This document shows positions 42,491-51,287 of a DNA stretch of 55,735 bases, in pieces. A model generated the notes under the pieces. The model had not been told where the DNA came from and searched no databases. It saw nothing but the letters and a program-made list of their open reading frames with translations. Position 1 is the stretch's first letter. The number at the start of each line of letters is the position of its first letter. The stretch comes from DIGJ01 sp036658435 (GTDB lineage: Bacteria > Bacillota > Clostridia > Lachnospirales > Lachnospiraceae). Made by a program: the position numbers and the translations under genes. The stretch is from assembly GCA_036658435.1 (NCBI GenBank), contig JAVXEO010000005.1:1-55735 (forward strand), given 5' to 3'.

Positions 42491-43513
42491 TTATTTCTCC
42501 CTTCTGCTTTGAAAAAACAAATAAATGAAAAAAGGTGCCCCCACCAATGCCGTAATGGATCCAATTGGTATTTCCGATGGAGATACCAATGTTCTTGCAA
42601 GAATATCCACTAACACCATAAAGCTTCCTCCAAAAAGTGCAGACATGGGAATCACAAATTTATGGGAAGAACCAAAAAAACGCCTCACCACATGAGGTGC
42701 AATCAAATCTACAAAACCGATAATTCCTACAAAAGCCACTGCCGTTCCGGTAAGTGCGGCGGTCAATCCAATGAGAATCCACTTTGTCTTCTTTAAATCG
42801 ATTCCCATGGAAAGGGCCTGTTCTTCTCCAAAGGTCATAATATCCATTTCATTTGCATATCTCATGAAAAAGAGGATGCAGCCAATCACGATTGGGAAAA
42901 GCACCACTACATAGCTCCATTCTTTCATGGAAAAGCTGCCCAGCTGCCATAGCGTAATTCTTTGGGCATATTTGGAAGAAGAGGAGGCAAGGGTAGACAT
43001 AATTGCATTTATAAACAAGGATAAAACCATTCCCGTAAGAATGATTGTATAGTTGGACAAATTACGATCCAGCCGAGATGCTATGGCTATGGCAAGTATC
43101 ACCGTAAGCAGTCCGGATAAAAGTCCCACTACAGGCAATAAAAAAATCCCAAGGATTCCCGAAGATGCTCCGCTCATCATTACAAGAATCACACCCAGTC
43201 CGGCCCCAGAAGAAACTCCCAAACCATAAGAAGAGGCAAGTGGATTCATCAGTACCGACTGCATAACCGTTCCACTCACAGCCAGTGCTGCCCCAACCAA
43301 AAATGCCAAAAACACTCTTGGCAGTCTTATGTTCCATACTAAGCCAATGTGAATGGGGGAAAACCATTCCGGAAGAGGAAATTGAAGGATTTTGTATGCC
43401 AGAACACGTATGATTTCCTCAGGAGATATCCATACACTTCCTATTCCAATTCCCAGTAGAATACTGAGAATGGAAAATAGAAGCACCATGCTTATTTTTT
43501 TATTTTTTTTCAT
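42491..43513 (-). CDS. btuC: Cobalamin ABC importer permease (BtuC/FecCD family)
   Basis: A 340-residue membrane protein with about ten hydrophobic segments. Family motifs: IRLPRVFLAFLVGAALAVSG, QSVLMNPLASSYGLGVSSGA and GIIGFVDLIAPHVVRRFFG, the last being the cytoplasmic coupling loop that contacts the ATPase. The start overlaps the btuF stop by 4 bp (ATGA), implying translational coupling. It forms the transmembrane part of the importer. Confidence 0.88.
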   Translation of the reverse strand: MKKNKKISMVLLFSILSILLGIGIGSVWISPEEIIRVLAYKILQFPLPEWFSPIHIGLVWNIRLPRVFLAFLVGAALAVSGTVMQSVLMNPLASSYGLGVSSGAGLGVILVMMSGASSGILGIFLLPVVGLLSGLLTVILAIAIASRLDRNLSNYTIILTGMVLSLFINAIMSTLASSSSKYAQRITLWQLGSFSMKEWSYVVVLFPIVIGCILFFMRYANEMDIMTFGEEQALSMGIDLKKTKWILIGLTAALTGTAVAFVGIIGFVDLIAPHVVRRFFGSSHKFVIPMSALFGGSFMVLVDILARTLVSPSEIPIGSITALVGAPFFIYLFFQSRREK

Positions 43514-44487
43514 TTATATAATTCAGGATAAACAGCAACGGCCATTTCTTTCAATGCCTTCACAATATTCTGGTTTGGCAAAGAACTTGACATGTTGTCG
43601 ATATAGTAAACTTCGCCATTTTTTATTGCTGTTATTTCTTCCCATCCTTTTCTTCCTAAAATTTCATCACATGGATTTTCAACATAATTTACATTGGTAA
43701 GAATTACATCCGGATTTGCATTTACTGCCATTTCATTTTCAACGGACATCCAGCCTTTCTCCTGTGCAAACACATTTTTTGCACCAATTAAATCCATCAT
43801 CTCATTTAAGTATACACCGGATCCACAACTATACATGTAGGGTGCCGCGGCAATTTCAAAATATACGCTTTTTTTATCCGTAATCGTTTTTCCAATGGCC
43901 GCAATTTTTTCAATTTCACTTTCCATTTCTAAAATCAAGGCATCACTTTTTTCTTCTTTTTTAAGAATTTGTCCTAGAAATTCAAGGTCTTCTTTAATCC
44001 CCTGTATACTTTCACTGGTTGGAATACAGACAATACAGATTCCCATATCGGTAAGTGGTTTAAAGGGGTCTTTTCCATCTACTAAACTGATTCCGGAAAC
44101 TAAAATCAAATCCGGATGCAATTCTGCCAGTTTTTCTACATCAGGGTTCATTAAATCAAAAGCCGGCAGTTCTTCCGATACGCCTTCCCTTCCCACTGAG
44201 TTCGTATCCACTGCCGTTAACTTATCTCCACAGCCTAATGCGATTACGGTCTCGGTAATAGAAGGTGCTAAGGATATAATAGAATCCACGGTCTCCGGTA
44301 TTGTAATTTTATTTCCGGAACGATCGGTTGTTGGCATTTCTGTTTTTTTATTTTCGGTGGTCTCTTCTTTTACCGCTTTCTGGGTATTCTGTGTATCCTC
44401 TGGTTGATTTTTGTTTCCACATCCTGCTAATGACAAGATAAGAGTAAGTGCTACCACCCAGGTTAAAATTTTCTTTTTCTTCTTCAT
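43510..44487 (-). CDS. btuF: Corrinoid-binding lipoprotein (BtuF-like)
   Basis: A 325-residue lipoprotein (SLAGC, C23) with a Ser/Thr/Glu-rich linker and the class III binding-protein fold: IVSLAPSITE-like segment (SIISLAPSITETVIALGCGD), DTNSVG, HPDLILVSG and DVILTNVNYV. It delivers corrinoid to BtuCD at the outer face of the membrane. AGG precedes the ATG, and the gene follows cobC by about 17 bp. Confidence 0.88.
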   Translation of the reverse strand: MKKKKKILTWVVALTLILSLAGCGNKNQPEDTQNTQKAVKEETTENKKTEMPTTDRSGNKITIPETVDSIISLAPSITETVIALGCGDKLTAVDTNSVGREGVSEELPAFDLMNPDVEKLAELHPDLILVSGISLVDGKDPFKPLTDMGICIVCIPTSESIQGIKEDLEFLGQILKKEEKSDALILEMESEIEKIAAIGKTITDKKSVYFEIAAAPYMYSCGSGVYLNEMMDLIGAKNVFAQEKGWMSVENEMAVNANPDVILTNVNYVENPCDEILGRKGWEEITAIKNGEVYYIDNMSSSLPNQNIVKALKEMAVAVYPELYK

Positions 44488-44503
44488 TTTGTTACCTTTC
44501 TTT

Positions 44504-45079
44504 TTAAATTACTTGATATTTTAGTTTTTTATCTATTAATTCAATGGAATATCCTCTGCCACACTTTGGCTGCCATTCATAAAAATTTTTTTCCTTTGGA
44601 AATAGCAGCTCCATACTGTTTGCAATAACACCTCCATGTGTAATTACCAGTATATTTGCATCCTCTCTATTTGGGCAGATTTCTTTCAATTGTATCCATC
44701 CATGTTGAATTCGATTTAAAAATATTGTTTGACTTTCTCCTAACGGACATTTGTTTTTTTCTACATCCTGAATCCACATTTTGTAATCTTTTCGGTTTTT
44801 TAATTCTTCATAAGACTTCATCTCAAAAACTCCAAAATTCATTTCCATCCATTCCGCCATAGAAAAATCTTCCGATTTATCATATAAAATCTCTAAGGTT
44901 TCTCTGCAGCGTTTTAATCCACTGGTAATAAAAAAATCTCCCTTGGGATAATCTACTCTATTTTTTAACACAAGAAGATCCATTTTCCCTTTTTCACTTA
45001 AAGAAATATCCGTATGTCCACAATATAGATGTTTTTCATTGGCTAAGGTCCGTCCGTGGCGAATCAAATGCAGCTTCAT
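44504..45079 (-). CDS. cobC: Histidine phosphatase, probable alpha-ribazole-5'-phosphate phosphatase (CobC)
   Basis: A 191-residue phosphoglycerate-mutase-like phosphatase. The catalytic RHG motif is in LIRHGRTLANE with His 7, and the second phosphate pocket His lies in VITHGGVIA. CobC dephosphorylates alpha-ribazole phosphate or adenosylcobalamin phosphate in lower-ligand assembly. This specificity is inferred from its place between cobU-like and btuF in the B12-regulated operon. The start overlaps the CobU-like stop by 4 bp (ATGA). Confidence 0.88.
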   Translation of the reverse strand: MKLHLIRHGRTLANEKHLYCGHTDISLSEKGKMDLLVLKNRVDYPKGDFFITSGLKRCRETLEILYDKSEDFSMAEWMEMNFGVFEMKSYEELKNRKDYKMWIQDVEKNKCPLGESQTIFLNRIQHGWIQLKEICPNREDANILVITHGGVIANSMELLFPKEKNFYEWQPKCGRGYSIELIDKKLKYQVI

Positions 45080-45456
45080 TTAATCAGACTCTCCAATCCG
45101 CAAAACATTCGTACAACCTTTTCTGCATTTTTAGAAAGCAAAGAAAGCACTCGTCCCTGGGTTTCTCTATATTGGCGAAGCAAGGGGTCTATGGGAACCA
45201 CCCCACAGGAATTGTCCTCACAAACAATAATTTTATTCTTCCATCCTGGCAATTTATCTTCTATAAAAGCTTCATAAGGAATTTCTCTTTTCACCAGCTC
45301 CCATATTAAATGTTCCAGTCCATACATCACGTCTTTAGAGTCATCCATATCCAGTTTCCCTTTTTCACAAAAAAAGATATCCTGCTCTTTCATTTCATAT
45401 TTTTCTTTCACATATGCAAGCTTTCCCTGATATGCTCCACCAAAAATCAAAATCAT
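45076..45456 (-). CDS. Reduced CobU-like protein with a defective P-loop
   Basis: A 126-residue homologue of adenosylcobinamide kinase/guanylyltransferase. The P-loop is GGAYQGKL at 6-13: Leu replaces the Ser/Thr that binds Mg-ATP. It is about 55 residues shorter than CobU, lacking the central guanylylated-His (HxxRR) region. The C-terminal motif CGVVPIDPLLRQYRETQGRV (residues about 84-103) is well conserved with canonical CobU (GIVP...RxFRDxxGRVNQ). The full-length CobU upstream in the same operon has the converse pattern. It could act as a partner or regulatory subunit; activity unproven. AAGGAG precedes the ATG. Confidence 0.75.
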   Translation of the reverse strand: MILIFGGAYQGKLAYVKEKYEMKEQDIFFCEKGKLDMDDSKDVMYGLEHLIWELVKREIPYEAFIEDKLPGWKNKIIVCEDNSCGVVPIDPLLRQYRETQGRVLSLLSKNAEKVVRMFCGLESLIK

Positions 45457-45475
45457 AGCTTCTCCTTTTTAGAGG

Positions 45476-46231
45476 TTATATAAGGGCAAATGTAAGCAAT
45501 GCACCGAGTTCGCTTAGTGTCAAAATGCAGCCCGATAAGTCCCCTGAAATTCCATCAAATTGTCGTATTAAATATTTTTCACTTACTATCGCCGTGCCAA
45601 TTAATGCAAAGAAAATGAACCACATCTTTTGAACTCCACCTAACAGTAGCCCAAGAAAAATCACTCCTATGTAAAAAACAGGAAGGATTTTATGTATTTT
45701 TTTTGCCTCTTTTCTGTATAAAAGTAAATATCCGTTCTCCCACATGGGCTTTTCTGTTAACACAAAAAAGCCTGTAATTGCACGAGACAAAAATGGAATC
45801 CATAAAAATGCAATGGTGTTTTTTTCTCCTTCTACGATAGAATATACCGCTGCATAGGATAAAAAAAGCCACAGTCCAAAATATATAACGGCAAAAGCTC
45901 CCACATGAGAATCCTTTAGGATTCTTTTCTTTTCTTCCATACTCCCTCTGGAATGAAGGGCATCCATCGTATCCATATATCCATCCATATGTAAGAATCC
46001 ACTTAGCAAAGCCGGCAGTATCATAAGAATCACCGTTTTTAATACAATGGGTACTTCCATATAGGAAAACAGTATACTGCATCCATACCAGATTCCTCCA
46101 AAAGCCAGACCTACCAAGGGATAAAATGGAATTAAAAGATTCGCTGCACTCTCTTCCCAGATTTTCCTTGGCATTGGTAAAATGGAAAACATAGAAAAGG
46201 ACATTACCAAACCTTTAAACCAACGTTTCAT
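45476..46231 (-). CDS. cobS: Adenosylcobinamide-GDP ribazoletransferase (cobalamin synthase)
   Basis: A 251-residue integral membrane enzyme that joins adenosylcobinamide-GDP and alpha-ribazole to make adenosylcobalamin. The diagnostic loop DGYMDTMDALHSR with SHVGAFAV follows the first membrane segments, and FDGISGDLSGC near the C-terminus is the second conserved acidic/Gly segment. ATG 46231 is chosen over an ATG at 46267 because AGGA is properly spaced before it; the start lies within the end of cobU (overlap about 17 bp). Confidence 0.94.
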   Translation of the reverse strand: MKRWFKGLVMSFSMFSILPMPRKIWEESAANLLIPFYPLVGLAFGGIWYGCSILFSYMEVPIVLKTVILMILPALLSGFLHMDGYMDTMDALHSRGSMEEKKRILKDSHVGAFAVIYFGLWLFLSYAAVYSIVEGEKNTIAFLWIPFLSRAITGFFVLTEKPMWENGYLLLYRKEAKKIHKILPVFYIGVIFLGLLLGGVQKMWFIFFALIGTAIVSEKYLIRQFDGISGDLSGCILTLSELGALLTFALI

Positions 46232-46766
46232 ATAATTTCCTTCCCTTGTGAATGATTGCATTCCCAAAGCTAATTTCTAATACAATATCACAGTTTTTCA
46301 CACAAATTCGATCTAAATATGCAAGGCTTCTGCGGTAGTTCTCCGTATCCTCTGAAAAGATACCACAGTCTGCATAAATGTAATCCGAAACAATCACAAT
46401 ATCCTTTACCTGCTCTAATATCTCTTCCAGCTCCGCCCCTATTTTTTTTTCGATTTCCCAATGTATTCCTTCTTCTGAAAACATTTCATTGGCTAGCAGT
46501 GCGGTCACACTGTCGATTAAAAAAGATCCGGATTTATTACAGGAAGTCAATATTTCCCCAATATGGGTAGGGGTTTCTATGGTTTTAAATCCCATTCCCC
46601 TTCGTTCTAAGACATGGCGGTGAATTCGTTCTTCATCTTCTTCATCCACAGGGCACATGGTTGCCACATAATATAATGGCTGATTTTCTTTTTTCTGGTG
46701 TTGGGCAATTTTTTGTGCATAGGTAGACTTTCCATTTTTACAGCCACCCGATATCCATACCTTCAT
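46215..46766 (-). CDS. cobU: Adenosylcobinamide kinase / guanylyltransferase (CobU)
   Basis: A 183-residue bifunctional enzyme that phosphorylates adenosylcobinamide and transfers GMP to it. The P-loop is GGCKNGKS at 7-14. The segment RIHRHVLERRGMGFKTIE contains the His that is guanylylated in the family. IDSVTALLANEMF matches the LDCLTLWLxN motif. The C-terminal EVGxGIVP motif is not conserved here (IVSDYIYADCGIFSED instead), whereas the short CobU-like protein downstream keeps it. GGAGG precedes the ATG, which lies 1 bp after the cobT stop codon. Confidence 0.9.
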   Translation of the reverse strand: MKVWISGGCKNGKSTYAQKIAQHQKKENQPLYYVATMCPVDEEDEERIHRHVLERRGMGFKTIETPTHIGEILTSCNKSGSFLIDSVTALLANEMFSEEGIHWEIEKKIGAELEEILEQVKDIVIVSDYIYADCGIFSEDTENYRRSLAYLDRICVKNCDIVLEISFGNAIIHKGRKLYETLV

Positions 46767-46767
46767 G

Positions 46768-47874
46768 TTAAAAAGCCTCCGGTATTTTTATTTTATTTAA
46801 ATAGTCCCGATTAATTTCTGCCTGTTCAAACGTTGCCATCTCTCTAACAATGCTACAGGATGCCGCTAAAATTTCAAACATAATAGGGCATCCGCTTCCT
46901 TCTCCAAGACGCATGTTTAAGTCAAGGCAGGAAGATAATTCCATTTCCTTCAAAGCTATCATGTATCCTCTTTCAAAGGATTTATGAGAAGGGAAAAGAT
47001 ATTGTCTTACATAAGGCTGCATTTTAACTGCACAAAGTGCCGCCACCACAGAAATAAATCCATCCATCACTACAGGAATCTGATAATAGGCCGCCCCAAG
47101 ATACGCTCCTGTCATAGCCGCCAAATCAAATCCACCTACTTTTTGCAGCACCATCGGTATATTTTTCTGATCCGGCTGGTTTATTTCCAATGCCTTTTTT
47201 ACCGTTTCCACTTTCTTTTGATAGGCTTCCAGGGTAAGTCCCGCACCTTTGCCAACAATCTCTTCCATATTTTCTTTTGGTATGTTTAAAATCGCTGCTA
47301 AAACGGCACTGCTGGTTGTTGTATTTCCTATGCCCATTTCGCCAATACCAATAACCTGGTATCCTTTTTCTTTGGCTTCAGAAGCAAGGTCTATTCCAAT
47401 CTGCAAGGCTTCAAAAACTTCTTTTTCTGACATAGCCTCTTCTTTTGCAATATTAGAAGTTGATTTTCGTATCTTCCTTTTTATCAAATCGGGATGGTCT
47501 AAATCTGCATTTATACCCACATCCACTACCATTAAATCACTATGAAAATGTTTTGCAAGTACTGCCACCCCTGTGATGCCTTTCAGCATATTTAAGGTTT
47601 GTGAAGCGGTAAGGCTTTGTGGTCCTGAAGCCACCCCTTCTTCGATTACTCCATTATCCGATGCGAAAACCAAAACGGCCCTTTTATCTAAATGATTTTG
47701 AACCTTTCCCGTTATAGAAGAAATTTTTGCAGCAAAGCGTTCCAATTCTCCTAAGCTTCCCGGTGGTTTCGCTAGATCATCCAGGTAGTCTTCCGTTTGT
47801 TTTTGTACTTCTTTCTTGGTTTCCTTTATTTGACTGCAGATCCGATATACGTCTTTTTCCAATCTTTTTCTCAC
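46768..47874 (-). CDS. cobT: Nicotinate-nucleotide:dimethylbenzimidazole phosphoribosyltransferase (CobT)
   Basis: A 368-residue enzyme that makes alpha-ribazole phosphate from the lower-ligand base and nicotinate mononucleotide. Landmarks: LAKPPGSLGELE near the start, FASDNGVIEEGVA, GEMGIGNTTTSSAV, and the catalytic Glu E325 in RLGEGSGCP. Length is typical. The start is GTG, with AAGGA immediately before it; a TTG four codons later is an alternative. First gene of the operon behind the B12 riboswitch. Confidence 0.95.
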   Translation of the reverse strand: MRKRLEKDVYRICSQIKETKKEVQKQTEDYLDDLAKPPGSLGELERFAAKISSITGKVQNHLDKRAVLVFASDNGVIEEGVASGPQSLTASQTLNMLKGITGVAVLAKHFHSDLMVVDVGINADLDHPDLIKRKIRKSTSNIAKEEAMSEKEVFEALQIGIDLASEAKEKGYQVIGIGEMGIGNTTTSSAVLAAILNIPKENMEEIVGKGAGLTLEAYQKKVETVKKALEINQPDQKNIPMVLQKVGGFDLAAMTGAYLGAAYYQIPVVMDGFISVVAALCAVKMQPYVRQYLFPSHKSFERGYMIALKEMELSSCLDLNMRLGEGSGCPIMFEILAASCSIVREMATFEQAEINRDYLNKIKIPEAF

Positions 47875-47896
47875 TCCTTCTTCTTTCCGATTGTTT

Positions 47897-47925
47897 TTTT
47901 ACATAGGAAATACTTTCCTATACAA
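47897..47925. repeat. Decayed copy of the palindromic repeat in the cobT leader
   Basis: ATAGGAAA (47903-47910) pairs with TTTCCTAT (47914-47921) with TTGT/ACAA flanks. It shares the ACTTTCCTAT half with the elements at 51-97 and 18613-18658, but lacks the full ATGTAA arm. It lies between the riboswitch terminator and cobT. Confidence 0.45.
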
Positions 47926-47969
47926 TAAAATAAAACTCCGATCAAAGACCGGAGTTTTAATTTTATTGT
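47922..47969 (-). terminator. Riboswitch-controlled terminator in the cob operon leader
   Basis: ACAATAAAATAAAACTCCG (47922-47940) pairs with the complementary arm at 47950-47969 (CGGAGTTTT core, then AATTTTATTGT), 9-base loop. On the minus strand it follows the aptamer, precedes cobT by about 45 bp, and its 3' arm is T-rich. Expected to form when coenzyme B12 is bound. Confidence 0.8.
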
Positions 47970-48029
47970 ATGACAAATAGACATTCATAGCAACCAAACC
48001 TTCATATCCTGTGAAGTATCTTTGGATTC

Positions 48030-48192
48030 CTGTTGGCAGGTCTTTCGACTTAGACGTCACGCATCATTTTATCCTTCCCAAGCTTTTGGCTCAGTGGTAT
48101 TTTAAAAATGACTCGGTCTTTACGGCAGCAGGACTGTTTAGGATTTTCACCTAATTCCCTATTCTCACACAGATATTCTCTACGTGCACCAA
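48030..48192 (-). promoter_or_regulatory. Cobalamin riboswitch (B12 element)
   Basis: The minus strand shows the class signatures in order: GGTGCACG near the 5' end, GAATAGGGAA, GGTGAAAATCC, then GCTGCCGTAA, the B12-box region ACCACTGAGCC (a variant of GCCACTG), GGGAAGG, and AAAGACCTGCC at the 3' side. It lies upstream of cobT with an intrinsic terminator between, so adenosylcobalamin should repress the whole salvage and import operon by premature termination. Boundaries are approximate. Confidence 0.92.
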
Positions 48193-48211
48193 CAATCTCA
48201 TTATTTTTTTA

Positions 48212-49228
48212 TCAATCTGCGTAACCATTTGGATTCTGTGACTGCCATCTCCAAGAGTCTTCACACATTCTTTCAATTCCGTACTGTGCTTTCCATCCCA
48301 ACTCTTTTTCTGCCTTTTTAGGATCCGCATAGCAAGCTTTAATATCGCCGGCTCTCCTTGGTTTGATTTCATATGCTATCTTTTTCTGGCTTGCTTTTTC
48401 AAAGGCATGTACCACATCTAAAACACTATAGCCAATACCGGTTCCAAGATTGTAAACACTGACTCCGGCTTTCTCTTCCAACTTTTTAATCGCTTTTACA
48501 TGTCCCAGTGCTAAATCGACTACATGGATGTAATCCCGTACTCCGGTTCCATCATGGGTATCGTAATCATCTCCAAAAACACCAAGACATTTCAATTTTC
48601 CTACGGCAACCTGGGCAATATAAGGAACAAGGTTGTTTGGAATTCCCTTTGGATCTTCTCCAATAATTCCACTAATATGGGCACCAATTGGGTTAAAGTA
48701 GCGAAGAAGAATTACATTCCATTCTGGGTCTGCCACTTGGATGTCCGTTAAAATCTGTTCCAGCATACTCTTTGTCTGTCCATAAGGATTGGTTATGATT
48801 CCTTTTGGGCAGTCCTCTGTAATTGGTACAAATGCAGGATCTCCATAAACCGTTGCAGAAGAGCTAAATACAATATCCTTTACGTTATGGTTTCGCATTA
48901 CCTCACATAAAACTAAGGTTCCATAAATATTATTTTCATAATATTCCAAAGGTTTTCTAACCGATTCTCCCACCGCCTTCAGTCCTGCAAAGTGTATAAC
49001 CGAATCAATGTCCTCTTTTGCAAAAATTTCTTCTAATCCTTCTTTATCACGAATATCCGTTTTATAAAAGGTAAGGTCTTTCCCTGCTATCTTTTTCACT
49101 CTCTCCAATGCTTTTTCACTGGAATTGTAAAGATTGTCCACTACAACAACTTCGTAGCCTTCCTTTAAAAGTTCTATGCAGGTATGACTTCCTATATATC
49201 CGGCTCCTCCTGTTACAAGTATTGCCAT
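48212..49228 (-). CDS. galE: UDP-glucose 4-epimerase (GalE)
   Basis: A 338-residue extended-SDR enzyme. NAD-binding GGAGYIG at 7-13, the active-site S124 in FSSSATVYG, and the YxxxK pair Y149-K153. It interconverts UDP-glucose and UDP-galactose, and some members also UDP-GlcNAc and UDP-GalNAc. It is the last gene of the sugar operon, after nahK-like, where epimerising the UDP-sugar product closes the pathway. AAAGGAGG precedes the ATG. Confidence 0.95.
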   Translation of the reverse strand: MAILVTGGAGYIGSHTCIELLKEGYEVVVVDNLYNSSEKALERVKKIAGKDLTFYKTDIRDKEGLEEIFAKEDIDSVIHFAGLKAVGESVRKPLEYYENNIYGTLVLCEVMRNHNVKDIVFSSSATVYGDPAFVPITEDCPKGIITNPYGQTKSMLEQILTDIQVADPEWNVILLRYFNPIGAHISGIIGEDPKGIPNNLVPYIAQVAVGKLKCLGVFGDDYDTHDGTGVRDYIHVVDLALGHVKAIKKLEEKAGVSVYNLGTGIGYSVLDVVHAFEKASQKKIAYEIKPRRAGDIKACYADPKKAEKELGWKAQYGIERMCEDSWRWQSQNPNGYAD

Positions 49229-49251
49229 TCTTCTTCCTCCTTTAAATACAA

Positions 49252-50343
49252 CTAGCTCTGATACTTTTTAACGATTTCTTTCATTTCATTCAGCTTTGAT
49301 TCCATATCACTTACCAGTTTAAACTGCGTTCTGCAACGATCCAGGTTATGATCCGGACGATGAATTTTAAAATAAGTATCTCCTTGTAGATAGTCTGTTA
49401 AAAACCGCATTCCACATTCAAAGGTCATGGTCATGGAACCTAGGGGAAGCACCTCTAATTCCTTTGGTGTCAAACTGCCCGCACATCCTTCAATAAACCC
49501 TTTGGTGTACAATTCAAACAAAGATAAGTCGCATTCCACTTTTTCAAGATCCACTTCATCCTCTGGAGCTGTACTTGCTCCAAAGCGAATGGAATCACCA
49601 AAATCATGGGCTGTAAGTCCAGGCATTACCGTATCTAAATCAATGACACAGATTCCTTTTCCGGTTTCATTGTCGATCATAATATTGTTGAGTTTGGTGT
49701 CATTGTGGGTAACGCGAAGAGGCAGTTCCCCATTTTTTCGCATTTGACACAAGGAATGTACCAACTCTTCTCTTTCCAAAACAAAGTTGATTTCCTCTGA
49801 AACAAACCCTGCCCTTTTCATTATATCCCTTTTTATAACTTCTTTAAAGACCTCAAATCTACTTTCTGTATCATGAAAGCCAACAATGGTTTCATGAAGG
49901 GTATCTGCGGGAAAATCAGAAAGTAGTCTCTGGAAATGTCCAAATGCTACGGCACTTTGATAAAAGTCATGTGGATTTTCTACCAAATCGAAGCTGACTG
50001 CATCTTCAATAAAGATGTATGCCCTCCAGTATTCTCCCTGTTTATCAATATAATACTTTTTGCCTTCCGTTGTCAACACCAGATTCAATGTTTCCCTATC
50101 TGGGTTTCCACCTCTTTCTATAATTTTATTTCTTAGATGGGAGGTTACATTTATGATATTTTCCATAAGTTCTTCCGGTGATTTGAATATGCTTCGATTC
50201 ATTTTTTGCAAAATATAATGTCTCTCCGCTTTCTTCTCCTTCATCGTGACCAAAAAAGTGTCATTAATGTGACCACTTCCATAAGGTCTCACATCCATAA
50301 ACTGTCCCTGAAACTGAAAATTATTTAGTGCTTCTCTTTCCAT
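49252..50343 (-). CDS. nahK: N-acetylhexosamine 1-kinase-like protein (NahK/LnpB family)
   Basis: A 363-residue APH-superfamily sugar kinase. It matches bifidobacterial NahK along its length: PYGSGHINDTFLVT, YILQKMNRSIF, the catalytic VTHNDTKLNN with D215, IDLDTVMPG with D235, and DFGDSIRFGAS; the C-terminal FECGMRFLTDYLQGD also agrees. NahK phosphorylates GlcNAc and GalNAc at C1 using ATP. The start codon overlaps the nucleotidyltransferase stop by 1 bp (TAATG). In bifidobacteria it follows the galacto-N-biose phosphorylase, but no phosphorylase gene is in this window. Confidence 0.9.
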   Translation of the reverse strand: MEREALNNFQFQGQFMDVRPYGSGHINDTFLVTMKEKKAERHYILQKMNRSIFKSPEELMENIINVTSHLRNKIIERGGNPDRETLNLVLTTEGKKYYIDKQGEYWRAYIFIEDAVSFDLVENPHDFYQSAVAFGHFQRLLSDFPADTLHETIVGFHDTESRFEVFKEVIKRDIMKRAGFVSEEINFVLEREELVHSLCQMRKNGELPLRVTHNDTKLNNIMIDNETGKGICVIDLDTVMPGLTAHDFGDSIRFGASTAPEDEVDLEKVECDLSLFELYTKGFIEGCAGSLTPKELEVLPLGSMTMTFECGMRFLTDYLQGDTYFKIHRPDHNLDRCRTQFKLVSDMESKLNEMKEIVKKYQS

Positions 50344-51272
50344 TATGATTCACCGTCCCATAATCTTTCAGGATATAGACCCTTATCCTTTAGTTGTTGG
50401 ATTGCCTGCATTACTGCTTCCTTGTCTTCATGATAGGTCACTCCGTACCACTTATCCAAAGATTTTTGAACTTCAACACTTGCTTTTCCTTCTGTAAGAA
50501 GTTCTCCTACTACCATTGGTAAAAAATACTCGCATTTTAAAGGATTTTTTTCTAAGTTTTCATCTAAAAAGATTGGAAATCTTTTTTCCAGTTCCTCTAA
50601 AATGCTTGGTCCAAATCCCCACATATTCATGGATACACAGCTTCCTTCCGGAATGGTAACCCAAGTCTTTCCGTCATCTTCTGTATATTCTGCAGCCCCG
50701 TTTCTTTTCTCGATATGGGTTCTTTCATGAATTTCTTTGAGGAAACCATTTTCTCCCATTTCACAGACTCCACGGGCAACGTGACCATTTTCTGTGAGTG
50801 TATTTTCTAAAACATAGCCTACCATCGTATAATTATATTTTTCATCTTCTGTCTGTTTTTCCAAATAGTCATAAAGCATTTTGTAAGCATTTTTTCCATA
50901 ATAATCATCGGCATTAATAACTGCAAATGGTCCATCTACTACGCCTTTACAAGATAGGATGGCGTGTCCCGTACCATAAGGCTTCGTTCTTCCTTCCGGC
51001 ACATGATAGCCCTCAGGAAGATTATTCATTTCCTGGTATACATAAGCAACCTCTATCAATTTCTCCATGCGGTCACCAATGCAGGCACGAAAATCTGCTT
51101 CATCTTGCTTTTTAATAATAAAAACTATTTTTTCAAATCCTGCTTCTATGGCATCATAAATGGAAAAATCAATAATAATATGTCCCGCCTTATCAATTGG
51201 ATCAATTTGTTTTAATCCTCCATAGCGGCTGCCCATTCCTGCTGCCATAATAACCAATACCGGTTTACTCAT
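50343..51272 (-). CDS. Sugar-1-phosphate nucleotidyltransferase-like protein
   Basis: A 309-residue nucleotidyltransferase with the NTP-binding start VLVIMAAGMGSRYGGLKQID (GxGSRxGGxK). Later motifs are PYGTGHAILSCKGVV and FAVINADDYYGKNA, with the metal-binding DD. The family makes NDP-sugars from sugar-1-phosphate and NTP. Placed directly before the NahK-like kinase and GalE, it probably makes UDP-GlcNAc/UDP-GalNAc or UDP-hexose, replacing the UDP-glucose-hexose-1-phosphate uridylyltransferase (lnpC/galT) of the bifidobacterial pathway. That specificity is an inference. AGGAGG precedes the ATG. Confidence 0.85.
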   Translation of the reverse strand: MSKPVLVIMAAGMGSRYGGLKQIDPIDKAGHIIIDFSIYDAIEAGFEKIVFIIKKQDEADFRACIGDRMEKLIEVAYVYQEMNNLPEGYHVPEGRTKPYGTGHAILSCKGVVDGPFAVINADDYYGKNAYKMLYDYLEKQTEDEKYNYTMVGYVLENTLTENGHVARGVCEMGENGFLKEIHERTHIEKRNGAAEYTEDDGKTWVTIPEGSCVSMNMWGFGPSILEELEKRFPIFLDENLEKNPLKCEYFLPMVVGELLTEGKASVEVQKSLDKWYGVTYHEDKEAVMQAIQQLKDKGLYPERLWDGES

Positions 51273-51287
51273 AATAATGACCTCCTA

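Noticed and set aside
43895..44407. 170-residue plus-strand frame opposite btuF
   Set aside because: Antisense shadow of the binding-protein gene, without a credible start.
48151..48372. 73-residue minus-strand frame across the galE end and riboswitch
   Set aside because: It overlaps both the GalE C-terminal coding region and the conserved riboswitch aptamer; no homology is apparent.
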